Of a stretch of 38,807 nt of DNA, positions 9,377 through 19,876 are shown one piece after another. Each line of letters starts with the position of its first letter. The first letter of the stretch is position 1. Below the pieces are notes generated by a model. It was not told where the DNA came from and ran no database searches. It worked only from the letters and a program-made list of their open reading frames with translations. Source of the stretch: Rhizopus sp. PT2906 (lineage: Eukaryota > Mucoromycota > Mucoromycetes > Mucorales > Rhizopodaceae); contig JAMYHX010000411.1 of NCBI GenBank assembly GCA_025529335.1, positions 1 through 38,807 on the forward strand. The letters run 5' to 3'. Made by a program: the position numbers and the translations under genes.

Positions 9377-12300
9377 TTAAGCAATATTGGTCGTAGACGA
9401 CGCAGGTGAGGCACCAAACATCTTTCTATCATTAAATATATTACCAAAAGGAGATGCCGTCGTTGGCGTCACCGTGTTCTTGCCATCAAAGGCTGAAGGG
9501 GAATCAAGTGGTGTTTTTAAGGTCATCTTTTTGTTAAACTTTTGGCCTGTGCGTTCTGATTCCCAGTCCTCCCACTTCTTCATCACCAATCGAGACGGGT
9601 CAAATTTACCTTCAGCGTCACCGTGGCCCTTGTCTTTCTTTTCACCTGCCACGACACGAGTAGCACCCCAGGAGAAGTCGTCAAAGTGCCAGAAGGAATA
9701 TAAAGGCAAAATCAAATTCCAGATGGGTAAGGCAATAATGTATACTACGGTTGTGTTAGTCTTTTTCTATAAACAATAAAAAAGTGAACCTACCAAACAT
9801 CCAGAGAACATAAATGAGTTTAAAGGTAGTAATAGCGATCAAGACGGCAGGAAGACCGAGAATGACGATCAATAAGGCCAACGACTGCCATTGAGGGTTA
9901 CTTGAGACGGCTGTATCTATGATCAAATATATGGTCATGACGATAGCAGCAGGTAAGACCAAGGTACCAATAAGGTCGACAAAGACAGAGAATTGCATAG
10001 ATAAACAGGCAATACCACAGAGATCAGATACAAGGACAAGTTCCATCAGGTTATGCACGGTCGAATTGATCCATCGACGACGTTGAGACAAGAGGACCTT
10101 GAACTCGTCAGGAACTACAGTCTTACAGCGAGCCTGAGGGACAAACATCATTTGTCGCTTAGGGAACGTACGGAGCATGAGCGTTGACAGGAAACGATCT
10201 TCACCGAGCAAGAGCAAATTCTTTTCGTGCAACGTTGTGACAATATTTTGATTATATTCAAGAATAATATCTGGATTGGCCAAGATGGGCACCCATGCAC
10301 CGTTCTTGGGGGACTTGATACGGTACATACTGAAGCAGCCTGGTAGACAAGTTACGATACCAAAGAGAGATTCAAATGATTTAGCATAGTGATGTGAGAT
10401 GTAATATTCAAAGACTTGAATGGCCGTCGTGACTTTAAAAATAGACTAGTTTTTAGTTTCGGGTCATCTGTTATATGTATATATGAATCCTTACATGATG
10501 CTCTCTTATTTGCAATTCTTGTTTCACCACAGAGACCCATGATGGTAATGTCATTTGCCATGGCAGCTACCATATAAGTCAATGCATCGGGTAATACCTT
10601 GGTATCCGCGTCCACCTAAACAGAATATCAATATGGGTGTGAATTTTTTTTTTTTTTTTGGTTGTGGTTACCATCAGCACTAGTTCAAATTTATCAGGTG
10701 TGACACCTTTCAGCAACCATGTCATCTTCCAAAAGATTTCATAATCGAGTTCCGACAAACGATCGTTGAACAAGACACGTTGGAAGAAACTCATGAGGAT
10801 AAGCTTTGTATATAATGTTAGTTACATTTTAAATATCAATACATCCAACTGTGAGGGTTTACCTGGGAGTCACGTTTACCACGATTACCAGCCTTGGGTG
10901 CATTGGCTTCTTCTTCAGTACCGCATTTCACAATGGTTATACAAGGCACGCCTTTATAATGACCAGCGTACTACATATAATAGATTAGAAATCAACAACG
11001 TCACATAAAAATCACACATACCACTTTAGCCATATTCAATTGCTTTTCACCATCAGCAATAGCCAAATATGATGAAGGCTTTGGATTGGACATGGTAGGA
11101 TCGAGGTCCATCATGCTAATCACAATATCGGGTGTTGATTTTGTTTCGCCTGCACCTGTAATCATACCATCTGCGATAATAAAGAAAATCTATTGGGGAA
11201 AAAAAAAGTGAGTTGAGAGGGAGGGATAGAGAAAGGATCTATGTTACCTTGTGTTTCTTGGAATACGTCGTTTCTGCCAAACTATCCATTGTCGTTCTAA
11301 GCCCCTCTTCACCTTCCGAATAACAGGTAACGAGCATGACCGTATAAAGCTCCGTGGTCACAATATCGGAGCGAGCACCGCCTAGACCCACTGCCGAACT
11401 TTGCTCACTCAGCGCAGGCGTAGCACGAGATGAAGAGCCAGAACCAAGGGATGTGGTCGAGTTTTGAAGTTGCATTGGTCCGTAATTGTTGTAGGGTCCT
11501 GGGATATGATTTGCAGGATCGTCATTACCTCCCTTAATCGAACGCCAAGCCAGCCAGTTGGAACGACCGCCGGGTTTGATCAATCGACTCGAGATAAACC
11601 ATTGAAAGAGGAGGGCCATACAGTAACGGACGACGATCATGGCAATGATGACAACCAACATCAAGTTCATGATGATCTTGTCTGCAATACAACCTGCTGT
11701 CTCGGTTTCCATTACACCTACTCGATAACGTGCTTCCAGGCATCGACGAGCTGCCCGGCCGTTGGGAGTGTTCAAGAGGGCATACGACAGGTCGGCTGCC
11801 AAGTTTGAACGGATCGCACGGTCGACGGCTTCGCCAAAGGGAGGTGTTGTGAATTGTAAGTAGCTGGTGAGATTTAAGACTAGAATGGGTTTAAGAATTT
11901 CTTGTTTCTTTTTTTTTTTGTTCTTTGGTTACCTGAATCGCCTAGTAAGGCTAGTGATTGACCAGTGATGGAATGTTTATTTAAATCTTCCCAATCGAAT
12001 CCAAGAACACCATAACGAGAATGATAAAAGGCCTGTAATTCAGCAAGTGACAAACAGGTATTGTTAGGTGGAAGCATGCCGCCACCATATGGATCAATCA
12101 GCTGACAGGCAGGCAAAGTGTTGGGAAAGCCTCGACAGTAGCCTCCAGTATCGCCATCAAAAATACCACTGAGTTCAGCATTTTGATAATCATTTGTCAA
12201 ATTGAGACCCTTGGTAGCAAAGAATGACTTCAACGCATCCATCGGATAAATTTGACCAAAGACGCGCGGGTTCTCATGGTACACTGGTATGCGTTGACCG

Positions 12301-13196
12301 TCGACGACTTGGGAATAAGGAGTGTTGGACGCTTGTGACGAAGGTGGGCAAAGTGCTCTGTTCAAGCCATAGGTGATAAAGGCCAGTGCACCACATAGAA
12401 TCAAGATAATATAGCACAGTGAAAGCTATTTTTATCTCATTTAGACTCTATATTCCGACTATTTTTTTTTTTTTACCTTTTCTCTCCAAGCCTGTTGCAC
12501 CATTGGATTCCTTTTTCTTAGACATACACGAAGAAACCAATTAGGAATACAGCAAGTCATCAAATAAGCCAACCAAGCCCACCAGCTTGTCAACACCTTG
12601 ATCTTTTCTTCGGGTATATTGGCGTCATTATTTTCCTTTTTATTGTTTTCTAAAAGAGCCATCTCTTGTTGTTGTTGTTGTTGATACATTTTTTGCTGTT
12701 GTTGAAGTTGATGTTGTAATCGATTTGGCATAGGATAGTTGGAAGGTCTTGGTGGTCTCATTCGTTGTTGTTGCATTTGTTGTTGCATCATTCTCTGTTG
12801 TTGAGAAGGGGACCGAATCATGCCTGGTCTTGGTCTTTGTCGTTCAGGACGAGACAATGAACGAGAACGGTTCATACTAACACGACGATAAGGACCTGTA
12901 GCAGTTGGTGGCTGATTAGGTACCATAGGTTGTTGTGGGTGATGATAAGGTGGTCTCATCGGTCGACCTGTTCTCACCTGTGATTGTCTATCTGGATGAT
13001 GTCTATGAGCAGGAGGACGAGGACGAGAGAGATGATCCATATTATACTGTTGTGGTGGAATATTTGATTGTCTATATTGGTTTAATCTAATCTGACTTTG
13101 TCTCATCTGCTGCTGCTGTTGTTGTTGTTGATATGATAATCGGGGATCAGGCGAACCTCGGTACATGTTACTATTCGGTCGATGATTATTTGACAT
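9377..13196 (-). CDS. Class IV chitin synthase (paralog A)
   Basis: Transfers GlcNAc from UDP-GlcNAc to growing chitin at the plasma membrane. Nine predicted exons: 13196-12477, 12425-11933, 11879-11248, 11189-11022, 10970-10863, 10803-10672, 10615-10495, 10432-9794 and 9744-9377; the sum is in frame and gives 1126 aa. The N-terminus is a Gln/Pro/Arg-rich low-complexity region (1-190), then two membrane segments around an extracellular loop, then a further membrane pair. Glycosyltransferase 2 motifs: VTCYSEGEEGLR, IIADGMITGAGE, VDADTK (752-757), GEDR (868-871) and QRRRW (908-912), with C-terminal membrane helices and SFWHFDDFSWG. The QRRRWINST form and long N-terminal membrane region indicate class IV (division 2). 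The exon 7/8 junction reads ASFTTAIQ where paralog B has DSWVTAIQ, so that splice is slightly uncertain. Confidence 0.92.
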
Positions 13197-13501
13197 TTTT
13201 TTTTATGTACTTTTATGTACACAAGAAAGAAGGAAAGAAAGAAGAAAAAAAGAGAATAAAGAAAAAGATGAAATGGAGGAGAGGGAAAAAAAAAAAATAA
13301 AAAAAATAAAAAAGGGCTGTGTATAAATAAATAATAATTTGTTTCTATTTTCAGCTCTTTCTCTGAAAGGAAAAAGTTTTTTTTTTTATTGTATGACTTT
13401 TTTTTATTTGCGTCAGCGTCCCCTTGAAATACACTGTGTCACTTAGACAAGATGTGCTATTTGAAAGATTAATCATTTATGTTCATCGTTATACTATTAT
13501 A
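13197..13501. other. Short intergenic region between DNAJC11 3' end and chitin synthase A start
   Basis: Purine-rich leader-like sequence (AAGAAAG, poly-A runs on the plus strand, so CT-rich on the coding strand) just upstream of the chitin synthase ATG, fitting a pyrimidine-rich fungal promoter/5' UTR. No gene was seen. Confidence 0.5.
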
Positions 13502-15737
13502 TTATTTACCTTCCATGGGACAAAGTAAAGGTGACTGATCATCTACAGTAACTTGATGTAATCTATGTCTGTATCTATATTCCACCATCAATTGTTTCTT
13601 TTCTCCTAAACAAGGATCATAGAAACCAAGAATATGTGTCTATTAAATATATTATTATTATTAAAAGTCCTATTTTATATCACGATTTTAAAATACCTTT
13701 GAGTGACCGCTTGGTATTGTCAATCGAGACTCATGAACCAATGTCTGAATGACCACTGTCACATCGATCTGTTCACTCTCCTTGTTCATATTGCCATAGA
13801 TAGCCTTGACAATGACCAACCCGTTATTGTTTTCTTCTTGTCTTTGCTTTCTCTTTGCAACGTCTTCCATTAATGATTGTGCGTCCAGAGCTTCTCTCTT
13901 TCGATTCTCAAGGTATTCTTTATGTTGTTCTCTTAACTGTTGTACTTTTCTATTTGGGACTATTAGTTTATCATCTATCAACCCATTTCTCTCTTACTCT
14001 TCTATCCTTTGTCGTCGGATTGGTTTTAATATCCACTGGTCAACCACAATTGCAACAGTTGCAGGTACTACCGCACCGAACAATACCAATTTAAGATCAA
14101 ATTCGGGTGAGAGTATAATGGGCACTGACACCTTTTGGCCAAGACGAGAGACCCTTAAATAAAACCCATGGTGAGTTCCCCCCCTTTTTTTTTAATTATT
14201 ATTCGGTTTTACCTAAATTTGACAATTACACCCAACGCCAATCCACATTCCAACGTAAATCCAATCCTTGCATGTTTGGTTACTTTATGATCACTACCAA
14301 CACTGGCAGAGATACCCCCTTGTGTTGATAAAGTACAACTGACTTGAAGTTTGCCTTGATGGGGTAATTTATAGCTGTATTCACCTGCAATATGGCTTGC
14401 CATAACACCTGCCTATGGATCAGATGAGTCATTTATTTAACATCATTTATCTATTTTACCTGGAGTTCTCCACTGTAATTACCAGATTTATTCATTCCAG
14501 CCATTCCAAGTGCCACAGACGATTTATCCATCTTGCGCGACACATCTCCTCCCCATCCAAAAATGGAATATTCGCCTGTGCGGTAAGTCAGATAACCGGT
14601 GGTTGATGTGTACAATCTACGCCCTGCGGTAATAGACAGGATAGGTGGATCATAGATTGAATTACACTGCGCGGTTGTATTGATAAAACTACAATACATG
14701 TTATTGCTTTTCTTTATCATATCTTTTTTTTTTACCTGTCAGAAGAGAGAGAATAATATGTTTTCAATGAAACGAGTCTTGGCTTGAGTAATGTTGCTGT
14801 CAACTAGTAAGATATCAAGTTTAGACTCTTAAGACTTGCTCTCTCTTTCTCTTTTTTTTTTAATACCTCTCCTGATAACTTGGGCGAGACTGTATGTCGA
14901 ATTGTACCCATCAAATTACCACCTCCCATTCCACCTCTCGATAACATGGATCCACCCAAGACAGCGATCGTTTGGGGTCCAATCTGTGTCTGAAACGAGT
15001 GTCGCATGAACAACTGTTGTACCTGCGTCTGAGTGATTCTCTTTAACGGTCCATGACGTCTTTTGGCAGGTATGGATCCTAACCCAGCAAATGCAGGTGG
15101 TTCATATGGATCAAATACTTGACTGGCATCCAATGTCAACTGAAGGTCGCTGCGTGATCGTACGAGGTTTTCAAGTTCTTGTTCTCTCTTTTGTTTAGCC
15201 TGCTTTTCATATTCTTCACGAAGCTATTATATACATGGTCAGATAAGCCCTATTTGTGTATATATAATACCTCTTCTGTTGTCTTGTATCTAGGTCCCAC
15301 ATCCCATGACGCGTTCAATCCTTCTTCACCGTATGTGTCATAGATGATACGTTTCTTGGGATCACTCAAGACTGTACATGTTTAATTATTGTTGTTGTTT
15401 TGTATATGTCAATATACCTTCATAGGCTTTTTGAATCACTTGAAATCGAGATTCTGCTTTTTTCTTCTTTTCTTCATCTGTATGTTTATCAGGGTGAAAG
15501 AATCGACATAATTTCTTGTAGGATTCCTTGATTTCTTCCTCTGTTGCCTACAATAGCAATGTCAGTGATCCCTTTTTTTTTAAAAAAAAAAAAGAATAAA
15601 TGGAACAAGACCTTTTTTGAAATGTTCAATACGCCATAATAGTCAGCAGAGGAAGGAGCAAGTTCCTTTTCGAGTCTTTCAAGATCGTCTTCATCGGCAA
15701 TCGCCTCTTCTTGGTCATGGAAATCATAAGGGTCCAT
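13502..15737 (-). CDS. DNAJC11: DnaJ homolog subfamily C member 11 (DNAJC11-like)
   Basis: Animal DNAJC11 sits at the mitochondrial outer membrane and associates with the MICOS/SAM complex for cristae organisation. Ten predicted exons: 15737-15612, 15547-15418, 15371-15271, 15223-14867, 14803-14736, 14688-14460, 14412-14213, 14153-13998, 13949-13697 and 13639-13502, giving 585 aa (the animal protein is about 560). A J domain starts at SADYYGVLNIS, with HPD at 60-62. A Gly-rich beta-strand domain follows (IGPQTIAVLGGSMLSRGG, the GRRLYTSTTGYLTYRTG region), then a hydrophobic LVLFGAVVPATVAIVVD segment. A coiled coil (LREQHKEYLENRKREALD) and a conserved end (ILGFYDPCLGEKKQLMVEYRYR) complete the family layout. 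The last small domain corresponds to DUF3395. Confidence 0.9.
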
Positions 15738-15828
15738 TTTTATTTAGTTCTATTCTAGTGAAGAAGGAAGAGAGGAGGGGGGGGGGAATAAAGAGGGTGG
15801 GGGGAAAAGGGCATTAAAAATAAAAACG

Positions 15829-16032
15829 TCACGACAGCTGAATTGACTGGACTCTGTTTCCCATCTTGATATAAAGTCGAGTGATCCAAAAGGTATGATT
15901 GACCAAGTCGTCCAGAATATCAGAAGGAAGCTGTGATATGTATTTATCAATAGTGGATGCTTTGAGTGCCCATGCGATACTTGTATGGAATCTAGGTGGC
16001 TATTTTTTGAATGGTTTCAATTTATTCTCTGT

Positions 16033-16083
<51 letters not shown>

Positions 16084-16751
16084 TTGTAAAACACAGGCAA
16101 GTTATATTGTTCCATGACGTGATCAATACGTGCTTGACAAGCAGATAACTTGAAAGAGTTAATATAATAGTGATGATATCTATTGTTTATATTACTTGAT
16201 TATATCCTTGTCCGATCTCCAATGTCAGAAAAGACCGTGTTGCTTCATCATTTGTCAATTGAGAAAGTTGAGCAAAGGATATCTTAAATCGCGACATATT
16301 CCTTAGCGATGTTTCAATCGCTCTACTGAATGGTTCCAATTGATGTTCCTTTAAAAATACGCATCGACTCAGACTGATGTGTTGTTCTTCAATCTCGTAT
16401 ATGTCTGAAGGAATATCTTTCCATCGATGTCTTTCACTGCTCAGATCAACTATTGGATTTAAGTAAAAATAATGCTTGTTGTTATTTATTTACCTGTGCA
16501 ATAAATATGAGTGGCCCAGCTGTTTTCTTTGTGACGTACGGATCGTATCTTTCCTTGAGAATCCATTATGATTTCTTCCTTGTAGAAAAAGGAAGATAGT
16601 TTAGGTAGTTTATGCTCTACGACACTGTCTGTCTAAGAAAACAAAAATGAACCTATTATGTATATTCCTACCTTTCTTCCACAATTCGTTTACGCTTATT
16701 TACTGTTTGTTCCTCATCTGAAGACGATTCATAATCTACAAGTGAATTCAT
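15829..16751 (-). CDS. USB1: USB1, U6 snRNA 3'-end exoribonuclease (Mpn1-type 2H phosphoesterase)
   Basis: USB1 trims the oligo-U tail of U6 snRNA and leaves a cyclic or monophosphate end. Five predicted exons: 16751-16672, 16624-16494, 16449-16196, 16148-16083 and 15999-15829, giving 233 aa. Both catalytic HxS motifs of the 2H superfamily are visible: HISLSR (H94, S96) and HTSIAW (H182, S184). The acidic N-terminus (YESSSDEE), SWATHIYC, RFKISF and NDEATRSFLTLEI also match the family. Exon 2 was started at the third possible AG (16624) because earlier AGs bring stops. Intron 4 contains a 47-base homopolymer. Confidence 0.9.
16034..16080. repeat. Poly-T tract (poly-A on the coding strand) inside USB1 intron 4
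   Basis: About 47 consecutive T. It directly follows the donor site of intron 4 (minus strand GTAAAA...), so nearly the whole intron start is poly-A. Length is likely to vary between isolates or reads. Confidence 0.9.
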
Positions 16752-17020
16752 AAAGAGAAAAAAAAAAAAAGAAAAATGACAGTCTTTTGAAGAATAAGAA
16801 TAATAATCACTTTTTATTTATACACTATTAACAAAAGGCGACGAAGGGGACTCATAATAAAATGATATAATGCGTTATTCTGTGGACAAAAAGAGAGTGA
16901 GTGATGCTCATTGTTTGTTCATTGGATGGAAAATCAAAATGTATGCATCCTATAAAAGAAAGAAAAAAAGACATGTAGGCAGAAAATGACTTCTTGAATA
17001 CGACCGAGGGCTTTTTTATT

Positions 17021-17561
17021 TTATTTCTTCACTATTTTAGGCATCCAAGCTGACTCTGGTATCGTCTTGGCCCAATCTATAGACATAATGTTAATAAACT
17101 TGTGTGTATTCTCATAATATATATGTACCTGGAATTGCTTCTTCCTTTAATTCAATTCGACTCATTACTGATTTAATAAAATCACACGTTTCTGTATACA
17201 TTTGTTGTTATTAAATAAATATGCACAATTCTATCTTTTATAATTACTGGCATCTAATTCATCCTTGGGGTCTAATTCTATTTCCATAGCCTCCTTTATT
17301 TCTTCTTCTTCTTCTTCTTCATCGTCTTGAGGTAATAGCTGATATCCAAAGGAGATCGTACTTTCATTGTCAGAATCAATTTGAACCACTATAGAAAGAC
17401 TATAAATAAACAGTGATAACACACACATTTATTTATACATCATCTTATATTACCTTCATCAATTTGTCTTGTAAATTCTTCTATATCTTGTTCATCTTGT
17501 TCTATTTTACATTAAAAAGTCATCCTTTATTTCCCTTTGTTTTACCTTTTGGTTGGGTCAT
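17021..17561 (-). CDS. MEA1: MEA1-like protein (male-enhanced antigen 1 family), 107 aa
   Basis: Five small exons: 17561-17546, 17501-17454, 17388-17248, 17191-17129 and 17076-17021; total in frame. The protein begins MTQPK and has SFGYQLLPQDDEEEEEEE (compare Y-Q-P-L-x-Q-D in animal MEA1), then FIKSVMSRIELKEEAIPDWAKTIPESAW, which matches the conserved C-terminal V+..M..+.LP...+P.WA..+....W pattern of MEA1. The family has no known biochemical activity. The gene is short, acidic and split by four introns, so an automatic call could easily miss it. The gap to USB1 is about 270 bp; the two genes lie in tandem. Confidence 0.75.
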
Positions 17562-17671
17562 TTTTTTTGTTTTACAACTACACTAACTTAAAGAGAAACC
17601 AGTAAGAATAAGAATAATAAAAGTGACTGTGATTATATATTTTTATGTAATCTAATTGGTTCTGCTCATAT

Positions 17672-17708
<37 letters not shown>

Positions 17709-17742
17709 CATATATATATATATTTATACACACACACACACA
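17672..17742. repeat. Composite (CA)n-(TA)n-(CA)n microsatellite
   Basis: A run of CA dinucleotides (17672-17710), a TA run (17711-17722) and a second CA run, between the divergent MEA1-like and NHP6 genes. A pyrimidine-rich CT tract (about 17790-17830) follows and probably belongs to the NHP6 promoter. Confidence 0.9.
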
Positions 17743-17943
17743 TTTTTTTTAGGCCTGCTCTTAAAAATTCTCTCCGCTAATTTTTTTCGCCCTTCTCTCT
17801 CTTCTCTCTCTTTCTCTTCTCTTACTCTACACACTTTTAAAATGTATGCTTATAAAAAAAAAAAAAGACGCGTTCTTTAAAATTTCAAATGCTAATAAAT
17901 TTTTTTTATTCTATTGCCTTTAACAATATACATACAATAGAAA

Positions 17944-18409
17944 ATGGGAAAAGAAACTACCAAAGTAACTAGAAAGGCTGCTGCTAAGGACGATGAAGGT
18001 AAAAGACGTACTCGTCAAAAGAAGACTACTACTGGTCCCAAGCGTGGTTTATCCGCGTACATGTTCTTCTCTCAAGATAACCGTGAAGTCGTAAAGAAGG
18101 AAAATCCAAATGCTTCCTTTGGTAAGTTTATATTGTATTATTTCTATACGTTTATTTATTTATTTATAAAAAGGCGAAATTGGTAAACTTCTTGGTGAAA
18201 AGTGGAAGAATATGACTGACGAACAAAAGAAGGTAATAGTGTGATCCAATCATTTTTCCATCTTTTTATGCTTATATTCTCTATTAGCCTTATATTGAAA
18301 AGGCTGAAGCTGATAAGAAGCGTTATGAAGAAGAAAAGGCTGCTGTAAGTATTCATATAAATGTTGTAATAAGAAAATAAGCTGATGGCAACATCTTTAG
18401 CAATCTTAA
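17944..18409 (+). CDS. NHP6: NHP6/HMGB-type HMG-box chromatin protein, 100 aa
   Basis: Bends DNA non-sequence-specifically and assists nucleosome remodelling, FACT and Pol III transcription. Exons 17944-18121, 18174-18232, 18288-18344 and a last 9-base exon 18401-18409 (Gln-Ser-stop) after a 56-nt intron with a CTGAT branch site. A basic N-terminal tail (KRRTRQKK) leads into one HMG box from residue 31: GPKRGLSAYMFFSQDNRE, then NPNASFGEIGKLLGEKWKNMT and PYIEKAEADKKRYEEEKAA. Size and order equal yeast Nhp6. If the last intron is retained, the protein would end instead with a short different tail (stop about 18380). Confidence 0.9.
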
Positions 18410-19402
18410 TCATTCTCATTATTACTCTTTGATCATCTTTTTGAAATAAAATTCCTCTTTCTCATATCTTCTTTTCTTTCTCCCTATATTGCACGTATTC
18501 GTCAAAGAGAGAATAAATAATTGATTCAGCCAATAAAAGTCGTGCTCATATATATATACACACACACATATATATATGTATTTATACACACAAACATCTC
18601 CTATTCCCCCCCCGTCTCTCTCTTCTCCCGCCCATCTTTCCCCTCTCTCTTCTACATGTTAAAAAAGAGAGAGAAAGGAAAGATACGGAATGATTCATTG
18701 AATACACAATCATGACTCAGCACATGAGCAAAGGTTTCATCATCTACTTTACATATCTTTATTTTTATAAACTTTTTATAGTTTACAATCATATCATGAA
18801 AATCCCCTTCTTCCCCTTTTTTTTTCATTAAGGCTGGCTGCAGCAAGAAGTTATGAGGTGATGCTGTTTACGTGTACAGTCTGACCGTCTGAGACTGAAT
18901 ATAATTTTGAATATGTTGAAAAACACGTTGAAATGCTCTTGGTCTAAAGCATACACACTGTTTGTATTTTAATAAAGGAGAAAGGGGGAATAGTCTGTCA
19001 TTGCTTTTTAATAAACAACATAAAAAAAAGAGAGAGATAATCTATCATTGATAAACAATCACAAGTTGGCAGCTTAGCAATACGATAAAAAACCAGCCAG
19101 CCACACCGCTTCTATTTTGGTGTCATCAAAACTTCATAAAAATTTCGGTTAATGTGACCGTCTAACTCAAACATGAGAAAGTGAGTGCTGTAAAAGAACT
19201 AAATTGCAGCTAAAAAACAAGAAAAAAAAAGGCAAGAGTATGTTGGATGATTTATTCTCATAAGATATGCTGTGTGTTTATTGAACTAAAAAAAAAAAAA
19301 AAAAAAAGTGCACATTAGTAGCACATGCCAAGTTTTTCCTTTGCCAGACCGTCTTTGCGCGCGCACAAGTCCCCGCTGGATATTGAATTTGGAAAGGAGA
19401 TA
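18410..19402. other. Intergenic, simple repeats, no gene
   Basis: Contains a TA/CA microsatellite (about 18551-18594), CT-rich tracts near 18605-18655 and a 20-base poly-A run (19288-19307). Short ORFs here have no recognisable content. The right edge is the TA dinucleotide (19401-19402) that flanks the first Fanzor element. Confidence 0.6.
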
Positions 19403-19470
19403 AAGGATTTTACCCTAAAACTAGACGGTGCTATTTTTTTTTTCTGGACGAATCAAAAGTAATTTTTAGA
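19403..19470 (+). repeat. Left terminal inverted repeat of Fanzor element 1
   Basis: Mirrors 22414-22477 in reverse complement. Core words shared by both arms are AGGATTTTACCCTAAAA and TTTCTGGACGAAT. The inner part (CTGGAYGAATCAAAA.TAATTTT.AGA) is also shared with element 2, showing that the two elements are related. Confidence 0.85.
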
Positions 19471-19876
19471 CACTCTGATCCCTCAATATGACATTTTAAG
19501 GACTTTAAATAAAACAATTGTTAAGGGAAGTTGGACCAAAAGGTAACTTATTCAGAAAGTTTTTTTTATATTAGACGCTCTCTTAAGACTGGTGAAATCT
19601 CTAAATGTTAATACTTGTATATAATAAAGTTATTCCTACCTTTTCAAATTGGTTTAGCACACTTAGATGATATATTTGAATAAATTAAATGGCCATTCCT
19701 ATCACAGTGTTGATATATTTGCTGACAACACTTCTCTTTATATTTCTTTTTATCTACCCTACAATCTATGTCTGTTTTTTCTTTTTACTTTCAAACAGTT
19801 GCATCCATAAACAAGCCATAGTCCATAAAAATTGATCTACTCTATTCAAGCGTTTACTTTGATATATAATCTGACT

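Noticed and set aside
13688..13981. Separate gene starting MIDDKLIVPNRKV on the minus strand
   Set aside because: The first codons are the intron between DNAJC11 exons 8 and 9; the rest is DNAJC11 coding sequence.
17682..17722. Z-DNA or regulatory element from the CA/TA run
   Set aside because: Dinucleotide repeats are common in these spacers and nothing else marks this one as functional.
18174..18380. NHP6 ending by read-through of the last intron (tail VSIHINVVIRK)
   Set aside because: A standard GTAAGT donor, a CTGAT branch site and a TTTAG acceptor give a 56-nt intron, and the product matches the usual family length.
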